Below are positions 1 through 12,920 of a DNA stretch of 64,000 bases, in pieces. Origin of the DNA: Asterochloris sp. CNOR1 (Eukaryota; Chlorophyta; Trebouxiophyceae; Trebouxiales; Trebouxiaceae); assembly GCA_963969365.1 (NCBI GenBank), contig OZ017746.1:4154001-4218000 (forward strand), in the 5' to 3' direction. Within the stretch, counting starts at the first letter, position 1. Every line of letters starts with the position of its first letter. The translations under genes were made by a program, and so were the position numbers. Below the pieces are notes generated by a model. It saw nothing but the letters and a program-made list of their open reading frames with translations. It did not search any database and was not told where the DNA came from.

Positions 1-628
1 TAGCCTCAGAGCGCAGAATGGCAGCCCCATAGGTGCCAGTTGGTCTGTGAAGGCTTGGCGGGGTCAGGCCGCCACGGCTGTGCATGCAGGAGTAGGGCCT
101 GGCACAGCTGTGGTCCCACAGAGTGCCTGCCTGGGCAGTGGACTGACTGCCAATGCAGTTGTGGCATGCAGCATGGCGAGAGGCATGATGACACATGGGT
201 ATCATGACCCCCTGACTCATGGCCCACATCTGGTCGCTGTTTATGTCAGAGCTGTCAGCACATCTTCTGGGGAGTCAGACCCAAAGCTTCTTGGGCTGTG
301 TAGCACCTCTGCCAATGCTGTTGGTACCATTGCAAAGGTTGTTTCGAGAGGTGCAAGGGCACAGCCATGGTCTGATCCTTGGCAGAATCACTGATCCCAG
401 GCCTGAAGCCTGCGCTTCATCTGCTCGGTGTGTATGGGGACTTGGTCCAGAAGCATGAGTGGGCTCTCTTGTGGCCCACTGGTGCTCTTGTTTCCAAGTT
501 GGTGTTTTGGATTAAGTGCTTACTGGCTCTCCAGCCACCACATGTGTACACATGCTGCTTAGCATCCTGTCAGACACTCAGCATTCCACTGCTGTAGGGG
601 GCCCCTTGCTAAGGGTGCGAAGCCCCAG

Positions 629-3509
629 GCAGTGCCTTACAAAGTCCGAAGTGAGCAGCAGCAGCAGCGGCTGGCGCAGTCCCTTCCCGAGTCAGCGGCC
701 GACCTGCCCCAGCTGCGAACGGTGAGGGCACCTTGCTTCCTACTGTATTATTGCACTCTTACATGTGGCTTGCCACTGAAACAGCTTGTGGGCAGCGGCA
801 GCTCCCGACTTGCGCCTAGGTTTGTTGGCATTGCTGCACATAGCATGCCACAGCAGTTTGCTGCGTGCTTCCTCCTGCAGATCTGCACAGGTCTGCAGGC
901 CTCAGGAGCAACAGCTGTATGCATCTGTGCTGCCTTTGATGCACATCTGTCGACATCTGACGCCACACATTGCTTGGGAACAGGCGCCATTGCTTCAGAG
1001 AATACACAAGTACTGCCTTTACAGATCATGGCTGGCTCAGGGCCAACCTGAGGCCGCCAGTTGAGGCCATTCGCTTTCCCAAGGCTTGGCACCTGATCTG
1101 AGAGTCTTATGCTTCACATGTAGTTTTGTGTTTTCTTGTCTTAGCGCTCCAGCATCCCTTCCCCTGCCTTCAGGCTGGCGGTGCGTCCTCCAACCGCAGC
1201 GCAGCCTCAGTTCTGGGCCTCAGCGAAGGCGGCCCCCACGAGGAGCCCCCTCAGGAGGTGCAGGGCTCAGCGCAGAGCGCGCCCGCGCTGCCTGCCTGGA
1301 AGGGGCGTGTGGAGCCGACCAGGCAGGGGTCGCTGGTGATGCAGGGCGTGCCCATGGGGTCTTCAGAAGCGCATGCAGGAGGTGGCGGCACGCTGCCAGC
1401 CCCAACGGTGAGGAACAGACCTCAAGTCCAAATGCTTGATCTGGTAAGCATGAGGCCTTGCCACCAGCACACCGCGGTGGGCAAGGCCTGTGGGAGGCAT
1501 GGCCTGCCTCGTGGTAGCGAAGGCGACTGGTCGCAGCATCAGAGTGGACAGGGGCTGCCATTGCTCAGCGACAATGTGTAGAATGCGTAGGCGCACTGTA
1601 GCCATCAGAGGGGACACATGGCAGCTGTATTGATGTGTTTGGAAGACAACTGGTGATGCTTGGGCAGGAGCAGACTGGGCGCTACTCCCCAACACTTAGA
1701 TGAGCTGCTAAGGCTGCGAGTTCTGGCCAGACTGGCTCTTGGACGTGCTGCTCAGATGGTGAAGTGCCCTTGTGTTGCAGCAGTGTGGCTTTCATCATGG
1801 TGCTGAGCCCTCCAATGTCCTGACATTATGCCCTGCTACCTCCCATCCCTGCCAATCTGCGCAGCCACAGGCCCTGCCAGCCTGCGGAGCACCTCTGCTG
1901 CTCTACACATGTCCAGGGCCCCGGCACACTCGCCCTGCTGCAGGCTGCACAGACAGGAGCCCAGCCAGCAGCATGCAGTCCCCATCTCACTGGCAAAGCC
2001 CTCTTCAAATAAGCTGAAACCATGTCCTGCTGTCCCCCACTCAATCACAAAGCCCTCTTCAGAACCCTGACACCATGTCCTGCTGTCCCCCCTCAATGAC
2101 AAAGCCCCCCTCAGAATCCAAGACACCATGTCCTGCTGCCTCTCCTGTCAGCCTGCGCCTGCAGCGCGTCCCTCAGCAGCTGCCCTGAGCTTCTGTTGCT
2201 CCGCCAGGCTGTACAAGAAGGGGAAGGTGCCAGGCTGCATCAAGCAGGCCCCCCACAGCCTGCATGGCAGCCCTGCCGTAGCATGGGGCGCCGCAACACA
2301 TTGCCTTGAGGGGGCTTCCAGTGCCCAATGCGCCAGCCCCACTGCAGCCTACACATTGGCAGTGACATGCAGTGTATCATCCTTCGTCTTCTTGCAGGGC
2401 AAGACATGGCTCAGCGCTGATCTGCGATGCATGGCAGGGAGACCAGTTCCTGTCACACAATCACCACACCTGGCTTCTCCCTTCAGGCTGTGCAGGCGCG
2501 GGACCCTGCCGGCCTGCAGCGTGCCTCGGCCAGCAGCATCGACTCGGCTGGCGGGCTGGCCCACCACGAGGCGCACCCTGTCGCAGACTATGACCCCCTC
2601 ACCACCGGGGAGCTGGGGGACGCCGAGCCCGAGCCAGAGGAGTCGGAAGACAGCCGTCAAGCGGTGGACAAGGCCGCCCTGCAGCAGCACCTGAGCCTGG
2701 AGGCCGCCCGCTGGGGGCAGCGCGTGACAAGCGAGCTGGACAACGCGCTCAGCGTGGCTGGTGAGGCTGGGAGTGACGTGCAGCTGCCAGCAGTGCAAGC
2801 AGGGTGGCTTTCAGCCATGCTGGTGGGTGGGGGTGGCATGTTGTGTGTATTGCTATGGAGGCGCTGTGAGGGTACCTGGACATCGAAGGGCTGCCAGTGA
2901 CAAGAGGCAGGTCTGTGGCAGCCAGTGACTGGAGTGTTGTGCAGCTTGAGGACCATCAGTGACTGGAGGCAAGGTGAGTATTGTGCAGCTTGAGGGCAGA
3001 AGGGCTGCCATGATTTGCTTCGACCGGCCAGCAGCAGCTCCACATCTGCGCCTTCCTACACCTGGCTGCCTGCTTCATGGCTGCTCAGGTGGGCAGACAT
3101 GCCAGACAGCCCGTATGGCTGCCATTCTCAGCTCGGCAGTCCCTACTGCTCTGCAGAGACCGCCTCAGTCAGTGATGCCCACACCCCCGGCAGCCGGCGC
3201 ACCAGCTACTTTGGCAAGTCACAGGGCACCAAGCCTCAGCTGGGCAAGCTGTCTGGGACGTCGCACTCCAGTGTGGGTCCCTTGGCTGAGGGACTGTCAC
3301 GCCCCTCACCTCCAGCCCCTGTTGATGACAGCATTAGGCCGGGCCGGCTGGCGCCTTCTGAGGCTGAGGCTGCCAACAATGGCAGCACTGCTGGCCACCA
3401 GCATGCCTTCATCAAGACAGGCGTGGTGGTGGCACCAGCTGCTTCAGGTGCCCCTAGCATGGCTGCAGAGGGCCAAGGCCGTGCACCTCCGCCCCCAACG
3501 GAGTCATGA
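629..3509 (+). CDS. 3' part of an unrecognised multi-exon gene
   Basis: I do not recognise this protein. Four exons are supported by splice sites and sensible composition: about 629-720 (Gln-rich, ending before GTGAGG), 1174-1443 (ending before GTAAGC), 2487-2760 (acidic stretch DAEPEPEESED, then a helical segment; ends before GTGAGG) and 3157-3509 (ends at TGA). The 2760/3157 junction keeps frame (LSVAG then ETASVSDAH). The tail is rich in Ser, Pro, Gly and Ala, with patches such as PGSRRTSYFGK, and ends APPPPTES; it looks disordered. The true start was not found and probably lies left of 629 or outside the window. Its stop is about 570 bp from the stop of the telomere-binding gene on the other strand, so the two are convergent. 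Confidence 0.5.
1981..2146. repeat. Intronic tandem repeat, about 55 bp x 3
   Basis: Three imperfect copies of a unit containing ACCATGTCCTGCTG, a C-run, CTCAAT and ACAAAGCCC. It lies in the intron between the 1174-1443 and 2487-2760 exons. Confidence 0.8.
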
Positions 3510-4076
3510 TCCCTCCGTAGCAGTGGCCCATTCAACATTCATGACCAGCCTCTCTGGCCCCCAAATCACAGGCACGGCCCCCAAGCTCCTTGAAACACCC
3601 TCAGCATTTACAAGTGGCTTGATCTCATTTTGAGAAGGGAAAGAGAGAAAAATGTTGATGTCCATGCAAGCACACAAATTGACACATGAACATTTCTCAT
3701 GCGTTGACCAACTTGAAGGAAAACTGTCAACAGCAGCATGACTTCAAGTTATATGGAATCCGGCCGTGTGATTCTGTGATGTGCCTCAATCTGCAAGCAA
3801 ACAGCAGCCCAGGTCAGGCCAGCCTCAGCATTCACCTAGACATGTAAGCTGCAGGCAGGGTCTGTCAGCAACATCCTATGTTGGTTGCCTGGCAAGATAT
3901 ATTAACTATGTCAGCCCAACTTGTGACAGCCCACATCATGATGCAGTGCCCAGTCGTGAGCCTGCTGGTGTGGCCCTGTCATGCTTCACAGATGTCTCAT
4001 GGCTCTTCAACAGATCATCAACTCCCCTCAGTTCAGAGGGATTTGACAAGCTAGGCATGGGCTGGATGCTGGAGCC
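3510..4076. other. Intergenic gap between convergent genes
   Basis: This is the shared 3' region of two convergent genes. It is more AT-rich than the coding flanks, especially around 3640-3780. I see no gene here. Confidence 0.6.
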
Positions 4077-7000
4077 TCACAAGAATTCCCTGACCTGCTG
4101 GATCCTGTCACACTGCTCCTGCGTCAGACGCACGCCACGGGTGGTCTTCTGCTCCTTCACGCTCCTCACCATGTTCTTCCACTTGTCATGGAGGTGAATG
4201 TTTTCTCGGCCCCCAAAGTCCCAGCGGCTGAGAGCCTCAACTGCCCACTGGGTGTTGTTGCCCAGCACCTCACGAGCTCTGATGAGCAGCTCGACCTCAT
4301 CATCTGTCCATCGCTGTTGCGCTTTGCGCCCCCTGCAGAGCAGCCAAGCAGCAGTCGTGCATGATGCTTTGGACCACTGGCACGTGTTACTTGAGGGAAC
4401 AAGACAAGTGAACAGGCAGAGGTGTACAGATTGCTCTGGCTCGAAGTCCCCAATGAACGTGATGCAATGCTCTGCAAACGCCCAGAACCAGTCTGAAACA
4501 TGTGTGTGAACCAGCAGGCGCATGTGTGACCCCAGCCATGTCCAGATGAGGCCGCCTCGTCAAGCAGGCACATATCCTCTGCGGGGCACACGACAGCCAA
4601 CCTCTGTGCAGTGCTTTTTAGGCAGCTGTGTCCAAGTGCATCAGACTGCAGACAACAGGTGCCTGTCTGCACCCACTTGCCAGGGCCACTTCCTGGCCCC
4701 TGTGCTTTGCGAGCGCTGCCCTCCCTGCCCTCCGCATCATGCTGCGCAGCCCCGCTGCTGTCCCTTGCAGCAGTGGCCAGGCTGGCCTGCTCCGCCGGCG
4801 CCTCCCGCTGCAGAGGCTGCAGGGCCCGCAGCGTCTGCGCAGCCTCGCGGTCGGCGGCTGTGGGACTGGTCAAGCGCTGCGCCAGGGGGCTCTGGGCGGG
4901 CCTGACGGCGCCGCCAGTGCCCCGGGGGGTGGCAGCATTGGCTTGGGGTGGCGGGAAGCGTCCGGGGCTGGTCGTTGTGCGCGCGCTGAGCTCCTCCGCC
5001 AGACTTCTGCCTGCAGCTGCACAGCCAGGCGCCTCAGAAAATCAGGCTGGCTGCTGTCCACACATGTGTGTGCTCAGCTGCTCGCCCACCCACTCTCAAA
5101 CGTTGATTGCTCTGTGAAACAGAAGTCAGGCTGCACCTGCAGCTCGTCATCCTGCACAATGTGAGCTTCTTCCCAGGGGCCTGGCTGCCCCTGCAAAATG
5201 GAAATATAGAACCAGCAACAGGGTGGACAGTTGGACGAAAAGCAATATAGGTGCTGCTGTGCTTGTTGGCGCCAGGCTGGCAATTTTGGCAGGGAGCCCC
5301 TCACCCAGAGTCCAGGGGCCTGGCTGTCCCTGCAATGAGCAATGGGGTGGACACCTGGTGACCAGGCAGCATGGGTGCTGCTGTGCATGTCAGCGCCAAG
5401 CTGGAGAACACGAGCGGCGAGCTCCTCACCCAGAGCCCTGGCCGCCGCACAGCAGGGCATAACATCCATCCAGTCAGGCTGCTGCCTGCCCACCTGGCTC
5501 AGCTGCCTGCCCAGCGGCCTTTGGCCAGCCTTCACTCAAGGTCCGCTCTGCCCAAGCCAAGCCCACCTGAGCCCCCACCCTGCCCAAATGAGGCCCCCAC
5601 CGAGACCTGCTCTGCCCATACCTGAGGTCCGCTTGCCCTGGCTGCGCCGTAGGTGCGTCTGCTTGTCCCGCAGGTCCTGCGCCACCTCCGCCACCTGCAG
5701 CCCCAGCTTCTCCCTCCAGTCAGGCGCCAGGTCCAGCAGCACCTGGTGCCCGCCCAGGCGTGTGGAAGGCCCGGGGTCAGAGTCCCCAGCGTGGACATAG
5801 TTGGCCAGCATCAGCTCGTTTCCCTCGCCATCGAAGGCTTGCATGTCCAGGCAGCGCCCAGCTGAGAGGATCCACCGCACGTGCTGGGCCACCGGGTGGA
5901 TCTGCAGGCACAGGGTGGCAGGCACTGGTTAGCAAGGGCTGCATGTTGCTGTGTGGCTGCCCAAAGTGGCTTGACGCACCCTTGGCCTCAAGGTGCATCT
6001 GCACAGGCCTCAGGGAGGTTTTCACTCTGCAGGCGGGGACATTGGTTGTCAACGGACAGCCTTCATTTTTGAAGGGGTACAATCATGGTAATGACACTCA
6101 GCGTCCGCTGGGCCACCTTGTGGATTTGTTTGGCACAGCAGAGGGCTCTCAGCCACACATGGAACAGGGTGGCTGTGTGTTCTGCAAGTCTCAAGCTTTA
6201 GACACTGCCTTGCTGCCTTGTGGTAGGGTGCTGTGCCAGCAGAGCACAGGAAGGCAGGCAATAAGGCCCCGGCCTGATGCAAACAAGCACCCAGCAAGAC
6301 TTTATTCTGTGCTGGCAGCAGGTGCTCACGCATGGCAGTTGCAGTTGACCATTAAGAGCATGCAGGCGGCTTGCACGACCTTCTGCTCATGACGGTGACG
6401 CAGAAGCCCACTCATGCACAAGTCACACTTGGGGCCTGACCCAGCACAAAACTATATTCATGCCTGCCAAGCTCACCCCTGAGGCACGCTCGATGGCTCG
6501 CTTCAGGAAGCGCACACTGCAGTTGTGGGGGACCTCCAGCTTGGTCTTTGTTGAGGCTGCCCCCCCGGCCACAGACACAGTCACCACGGCCAGTGCCCCC
6601 TGCTGGCGCGCAGCCATGGTCTCTCGTGCATCTGCCTGCTCCCACTTGAGGAGGGACCGCGCAATGTCCTGCAGACAAGCATGAGGGTCAGCTGACTTGG
6701 CGCCAAGAGGCATGTAGCTGTGCAGGCCAGTTGGAGGCACTCACAGCCTTGGATGGGAGACAAGTCAGCTAAGTGTCGGAGGTTCAGGGTGTTCCATGCT
6801 GAAGATGGTCTGCTTCCTTCTGATCAGGCGCTGTGCAACGTACCGCAGGCATTGACGAGGCCTCACAGGCAAGGAAGAGCTTCAGCCTGGCCTGGCTCCA
6901 GCTTGAGCATGCAGCACAGGGTGGCTTGCAGGCAATGGGCTGGACCAGCCTGGGAGGCCACCCAAAGGCAACTCTGAATGGGACCCCCACTGAGCATACA

Positions 7001-10000
7001 GAATTTGATGTCCTCTTGCGCAGGAACAATACCGCCACAATATACCCCCATATGGGGGTGTGTATACACCTCAAGGGTCCTTGACAACTCCAACGCTCTT
7101 CAGGCGCCCATAGCATGCTGTCACCTACTCAATTCATGCATGCATGTTCACTTGCTGCAGCATACCTGCAAGGCCTCGAACAGCACCAGTGCTTGCCTGC
7201 TCATCTCTGCTCAATTCACGTATGCATGTCGATCCCCTGCAGCACACAAGCAAAGACCCCAGGCAGCAACAGTGCTGACCTGCTTGGCCAGCTCCCGGAA
7301 ATCAGCTTCGGTCTGAGCGTTCAGCAGAGCTGTCCTCCTGTCGGCCCCTTGCTGCCGTGCCTTGGCAGGTGAGACTGCCTGCACGCATGCTGCTGCCTGG
7401 GCAGAAGGGGCCCGCGTGGTGGGCAGACCAGCATTCCGCTTCGGCTCCTTGGCAGGGCTGGAGGCCTGCACAGCTCACACCCAGAGGTCAGCGCAGACTG
7501 CCTGCATGGTGCAGCTTCGAGGCGGCCCAGCATCTGCTCTCAGCTCTGATGGGGTTGGACACCTGCAAGGCTTTGATGTTATGAAAATGAATATGAAAGG
7601 ACTGCAATGGCGTTGGCTGGGGTTCATATCTCGCCATGTGCATGTTCCACAGTGGTGGTAGATTCAGTGCATTGCATAGAAGCCAGTCCGGCATCCATGT
7701 ACAGATCATAAGGACTGCAGGCCTGCAGTTGGGGCTGAGTGTAAAGGCACGTATCATGAGGAGATAGTGCGGGGGTCAGGTGAGAGCAGCATGGAGAGGC
7801 AGTGGGCCAGGGCTCTGCACCCTCTGCAGCCATGCAGACAAGGAGGCGCCTGCAGGGAGAAGACAGAGATCAGAGCGTGCCTTGGGCGCAGTGTGCCTGG
7901 CTGATGAGGGCATCAGAGCAGCCAGCCACTGCTCCGTGCCTCGCACAGGCAGCTTGAGGGGCAGCACTCACCTGTGATAGGGTCAGCAGTGACAGTCAGC
8001 CTCCCCTTTTCTGTGTTCATGTGCCTTGCTTGGAGAGAAAGAGCAGTGTTGGGCTGCTGCCTCAGCCAGGCCTATGCATGCGCAGTGGTGATAGATTGCT
8101 GTGAGTTCAACCGTAATGAGCCTCTTCCCCAGCGTGTCCGCACAGCAGGCCACATCAACATGCTCTCAGGGCTGTGTATGCATAAGCGGAGACTTGAGCA
8201 GGCGGCCTGTGACCTTTCAGCATGTCCGCACAGTTGGCACCATGTCAGCATGGTGCCAGGGTTGTATTTGCGGGAGTGCTGACATAGGCAGGCGGCCTGG
8301 GGTCCTCCTCTGGCGTGTTTGCACAGCGGAGCCCACCTGCTGCATGCCCTGCTGGCAAGATCAGCACCTCCACAGGCTACCATGAGTTCCGTTCGACCCA
8401 AGCATTGCTCAGTCAGGTGGGCGGGATCGCAGACCTGAGCAGGCAGCCTGGGGACAGGAAGTCAGGCGGCTGCAACCTGCCCTCACACACCAGCATTTGG
8501 CCCCATCTGCAGCCTGTGGGGCTTTCTAGCTGGCAGTACTGGCATACCCTCTCAGCAGCCCCCAGCTGCATCAGTGCTCAGGGCTGAGCAATCCAGGAGC
8601 ATTGCCTGAGCATGCGGCCTGGGATGTCGTGTTCGCATTGCAACCCCTTGTGCCAGGGAAGCTCTCCACGCAGCACGCCTTCAGAGCTGGGCAGAGCTGA
8701 CCTGAGCAGGCGACTTGGGGCCATAGAGGTATGGCCCTGCCAACCCCCGACGCAGCTGTTCCGGCTGGAACCGTTGACGTGCCCTCTGCGCGGCCCCTCG
8801 CGAGGTCCGCCGCACAGCAATCGAGTCCTCTGCTGCAGGGGCTGCCGGCTGCTTGCCCTTGCTGTGTGCCGCCCTTGCACCTCTCTCTGCTGCGCCATGC
8901 TGTGCAGCAGAGCTGGTCTGAGGCACACTCGGCGCAGGCTCGTCAAAGTCTGAGTCGGGGTCGGCAGGAGCAACGTCCCGGTGCTGTGCTGCTGCCTGCA
9001 CCCCATGATGAGACAAGAGCTTGGTTGCACACAGCTGCCTGTCCAGCATCATGCGGCTATGGTGCGTCCCGCAGCCCATCGCTGCCCCACCGACAGCTCT
9101 TCCTGCTGTGGTGCCCGTGGCACAGGTGCTGCCCAGCAAGTGAGCCAACAACGCTCTTGCTGATGCGCCTCCTGCACAGTCTGCCTCCAGGTGCCACGAT
9201 GTGCAGGCCAGCTTGTCCAAGTGCAAGCGCCGTCCCTCATGCCCAACCCCTGCAGCCCACCCTGCGGCGAGGAGACCCTCACCAGCACTCCAATATCCCC
9301 CCTCTCTCCCCTAGGGACTAAGGCCATCTCATGTCGGACAAGACTCTGTAAAGATGAGCACACTGCACTTCCCTTGGATGAGCCCAACTTCTTGAACACC
9401 AGTGCAGCTGCTGAGTGGTGTGTTACATGCTGACAGCTTCCCATCAATGTGTCAAACCAACTACCAGGAGTCATCAAGCAAGGACAGCTCCTCCTCACCT
9501 CTGCAACATCAGCCTCCCCAGCTCTGCTGTTGCACATGCATTGGGCGCTACCCTGATCGTCATGCAGCATCCTGCAACACATGAGAGTACAGGGACACTG
9601 CTCACTTGTGCCTTCCCCACCACGTCGACCTCATCTGCTTCTGCCACATTGTCTGCATCTAAGTCCTGCCGCTGAGCCAGCTCAACATCTTCCTCCACGG
9701 CATCTGGCATGCCCCCAGCAGCCAGTGCCCCACCTGCTGAGTCTGGCTCAGTGTCCATCTCCTGTGCGGCCTTGCCTGCGGCGCAGGCAGCAGGGTTGCA
9801 GCTGCATGCTGGCTCCTGGAAGCGCCAATCTGAGGGATTCCCCCTATGCGTTTGCAGGCAACAGGTGACGCGCAGGGTGTATGAATCCATCGAGACTCGC
9901 AGCATCAGGCTCAGAGGCAGGTGGCGCAATGCTGCTCATGGGAACAAACAAACCTAGGGCAATCTTGAGCGGTACCAGGTCAGGTAAGAATGGCAAGATC

Positions 10001-10210
10001 AGGCTGCAAACCTGGTATCAAATGTGGTCAGGGCAGGCAACACACAAGCACACAGGTCATGGGCCTCCCCATGCATAGCAACAGGCAGCTCACCCTCTGC
10101 GGATGCTGCCAGCCTCTGCCTTTTGGCTGCATCCGGCCTGTCGCTGGCAAGGCTGTCTGCTTCCCTGTCCAGCAGTGGGGCCAAACCTCTGCCCCTGTGA
10201 TTTGCTGACC
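4077..10210 (-). CDS. TRP/TRFL-type telomere-repeat-binding factor (ubiquitin-like plus Myb-extension)
   Basis: Probable double-stranded telomere-DNA-binding nuclear protein. Eight exons chain in frame (minus order): 10210-10094, 9775-9606, 8995-8702, 7465-7280, 6668-6477, 5901-5622, 5010-4677, 4332-4077. The last exon is a single Myb/SANT repeat beginning RWTDDEVELLIRA. Its third helix reads IHLHDKWKNMVRS, close to the plant telobox VDLKDKWRN, followed by the extra helix known from plant TRP1/TRFL (VRLTQEQCDRIQQV). Exons 6668-6477 and 5901-5622 form a ubiquitin-like fold (VVTVSVAGG, KRAIERASG, then HVRWILSAGRCLD), and plant TRFL proteins also carry a central ubiquitin-like domain. The N-terminal exons are acidic and disordered, with a possible nuclear signal near AAKRQRLA. 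Donors at 8701 and 7279 are GTCAGC. The true start is unresolved; more N-terminal exons may lie at 10.4-11.3 kb. Domain order and the telobox make the family call strong, while telomere binding itself is inferred. Confidence 0.75.
5175..5450. repeat. Two-copy intronic tandem duplication, about 139 bp
   Basis: The phrase AGGGGCCTGGCTG(C/T)CCCTGCAA occurs near 5175 and 5314. Matching flanks follow (GGTGGACA, GGTGCTGCTGTGC, GCGCCA[GA]GCTGG, CTCACCCAGAG). It lies inside the intron before the 5010-4677 exon of the telomere-binding gene. Confidence 0.75.
8190..8722. repeat. Degenerate tandem array seeded by an exon edge
   Basis: The end of exon 8995-8702, read on plus as GACCTGAGCAGGCGACTTGG near 8698, recurs with changes near 8191, 8281, 8431 and 8604, all inside the downstream intron. 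Copies keep the GAGCAGGCGGCCTGGGG core that spans the donor site. Confidence 0.7.
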
Positions 10211-10420
10211 CTGCATCATCAGCAGAGCACCATGTTTCCTGGCAGGGAGGGCTTGATGGGCTGCAGACCCTCAGGAGGGGCGAGAACGAAGGCTGCAGGA
10301 CGCGATGCAGCTCCTGACGCCCTAGCATGCGCATGTGACAACGCGATCTGCAACTCTGGCATCTCCCCTGCATCAGCAGAGCGCCATGTCTCCTGGCAGG
10401 GAGGTCTTGTTGGGCTGTAG
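10211..10420. repeat. Duplicated acceptor region, about 157 bp apart
   Basis: The sequence next to the acceptor of exon 10210-10094 (CATCAGCAGAGC, CATGT, TCCTGGCAGGGAGG, TTG, TGGGCTG) is repeated once from about 10368. Around it, ATCTGCAACTCTGGCAT also occurs twice, near 10347 and 10438. Confidence 0.7.
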
Positions 10421-12880
10421 ACTGAAAGCATGGCCAATCTGCAACTCTGGCATTCTCAACACCATGCACCACCGGCAGAGGCAGCTGTGCTGCTGGCGAC
10501 TTTGCTGCCTCTGTGCCCCCTGGCAAGGCCCAATTGTTGCCCACTGTACAGCACATTCGTTGGCCACTGTCATCGGCCTGCCTGAGTTTTGTCTAGAGAT
10601 ACCCTAAGCTAAAAGGCTAAAGTCAAGGTCTTAATTGCACCACTCAAGCGCTGCTCCTCTGAGTCAGGCAGTACAGCTGCCTCAGCATGGCCACTCCTGC
10701 CACTCCCGGCCTGCGCAGCGCTGCCTGCAGGCAGTACAGACAGAGAATGTCCCGGCTGCAGGGTGAAGATGCTCATCAGGCAGGGCCAGCAATAGTGCCT
10801 TGTATCCTGCATGCCAGTGCTGAGCGAAAAAAGCAAAATGGCAGCCAGGCCCTGGAAGCCCCACTGCAAGCAGAGAGACGTTGCATTGACACCACATGGC
10901 AAGCAAGGCGCAACAAGCAGCTGCATACATACACCCTCAACAGCTGCAGTCCGCGGCTGCCGGCTCCTGAGGCAGTGACACCCCACGCCCAAGTCTGCAG
11001 AGCTGCATTTGCAGTGTTCCGGCTTCCTTGTACCTGGCCATCCAGTGGCTCTGCTGCTCTGTTCCAACCCGCCCTGAGGTGCCGACCTGTGGCGCCCTGC
11101 TGCTCGCTGCGCTCGGGAGGCCTTCTGACCTTTGCTGTCCCGCAAGAAGCCCAGCTCTGCAGGCCCAACAGAAGGGTTGCAGCATCGTGGCTGCCAGTGA
11201 GGGCAATTTGACATGCAAGTGTTATGCAGGGTGTGCACGCTACGTCTCTGTAGCAGCAAGCACTTGAGCATCCACAGGACAGCACATTGAAGTCTGCTGT
11301 GGGAGTTGAGCCGCATGACACATTGTGGTGTTTGCAGCCAAACACCTTAGAAATTAAGGCTCACCAGATGGCGAGTACTTTTGTGTCAGATGTCCTCTTT
11401 TTAGCTTCTTGTCATCAGCTGAAGTCGAGCGACCCATGTCCGGGACTTGGGCAGGATGTTACAAAAGAGACCCAGGTCTGCAGCCACGCCGCAGTCGAAC
11501 AGCTAGCTTCATGAGGGGCCAATGTCGGGCAACTTTCCGGAGCTTGACTTGGGTTGTCATGTTTTTGTATTATACATGACCCTTTCTTGGTGAGCTGCAG
11601 AATTGGTTGTGAGGGGCTGCATAACCCTGAGAGATTAATCTGTGCTAGATTGAACACCTACCAGGGCATGGGTCAACAGCAGGAGATCAGGAACATCAGG
11701 CTCAGGTGGGCTCCGCTATGCACATCCCAGATTTATAACAGAGAGATCAGATTTGCAAAGTAGCCGCCAGAGGCTGCCAACAGATCTCAACAGTTGTGTA
11801 GCATTGACACTGCAGCTTTGCAGCTGCCAAACTGTGTCGGCCCTGGCGCACAAGTGTCTCATACTTTAGCAGGTGCACCAATGATGCGATGCATGCTAGA
11901 GCAGCTTGTCAACAAGTGATTGCCCGGCTGGGACCTTGGCTCAAACACCAGCATAAGCCAGTGAGAGGAGTGTGTGCGCAGTTGTACATAAGGCTGCCTC
12001 CTGTAGTGTCTTGCAGTGTGCAGCCATGCTTGACCTCAATTATATTATCATCAGAATTGTGCAGTTGGTTACACAGCCATGGGCATGTATTGTGCAATGG
12101 CAATGCTGCTTTGCAGAACTCCTTTCAGCACAGCTGTCCCTTGATGACTGTCAGGCCCAGGTGGCTGCATTTGTTTGAGGTGCTGGATTCCAGCAATCGA
12201 CACATCTGCTGGCATACTTAGTGCAGTCATGTTGAGCGTCAAGCGTGGAGGACAAGTCTATAAAATGTTACCCATTGTCAACAGCATAGTCTGGCTGGCA
12301 ATGAACCACTGACATGTACACGCAATTTGAGCCAGGATGCGATTCCCACTCAGGCTGATGCTGCAATTCTGCTAGAACAATAATGGCAGCCCTCAAGGTC
12401 CTGGGTCCTCAGCGATGAGCCGCAGTGGCTCTTGCAGGACAGGCATGCAACGAAGCTTTGCTGGAGTGTTGGCGTCTTTGCAGCGTTCTGACAGCGTTTC
12501 TTGACTTGATCCAGCCAACCTGGCACAAGTTGGCACTGGCTGCCAAAAGGTGGCCATAGTGGTGGCCTGCTTTCAGCTCAAACATGAGGATGCTTCACTT
12601 GTTGGTGTCATTTAGTGAGTTGCGTTTCACAGACCTGCTCCGCCTGCCTAAGAGAGCAGAGCTTGCACAAGGGGCAATAGGGCCCAAGATAGGTCATGGA
12701 TTCTGAACGCAGCAAGCAGTTACGAGGCACTTTATTCTGGATTGCACCTGTCGCGACCACCAACAGACCAGTATCATTGCATACAACATCACTGCTGACT
12801 ACAGGTGATGCTGCCCCCAGTTCCTGTGCTGGCACCCCAGAGCCATGCATTCTGAACGAGCTTAGTGACAGGCAGAAGTT
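10421..12880. other. Stretch with no firm gene; possible 5' exons of the telomere-binding gene
   Basis: Minus-strand open stretches at about 10.45-10.55 kb and 11.03-11.22 kb have coding-like composition and could be N-terminal exons of the telomere-binding gene, but no start codon or phase-consistent junction could be fixed. From 11.3 to 12.88 kb I see no gene; the sequence becomes more AT-rich, which marks the left side of the accessory island. Confidence 0.4.
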
Positions 12881-12920
12881 CTACTGCTCAGACCTTGGCT
12901 TTGCTGTGGAATAAGTGGCG

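Noticed and set aside
2959-3633. 224-aa plus-strand frame as the end of the first gene
   Set aside because: The neighbouring frame ending at 3509 joins in phase to the previous exon and has cleaner composition.
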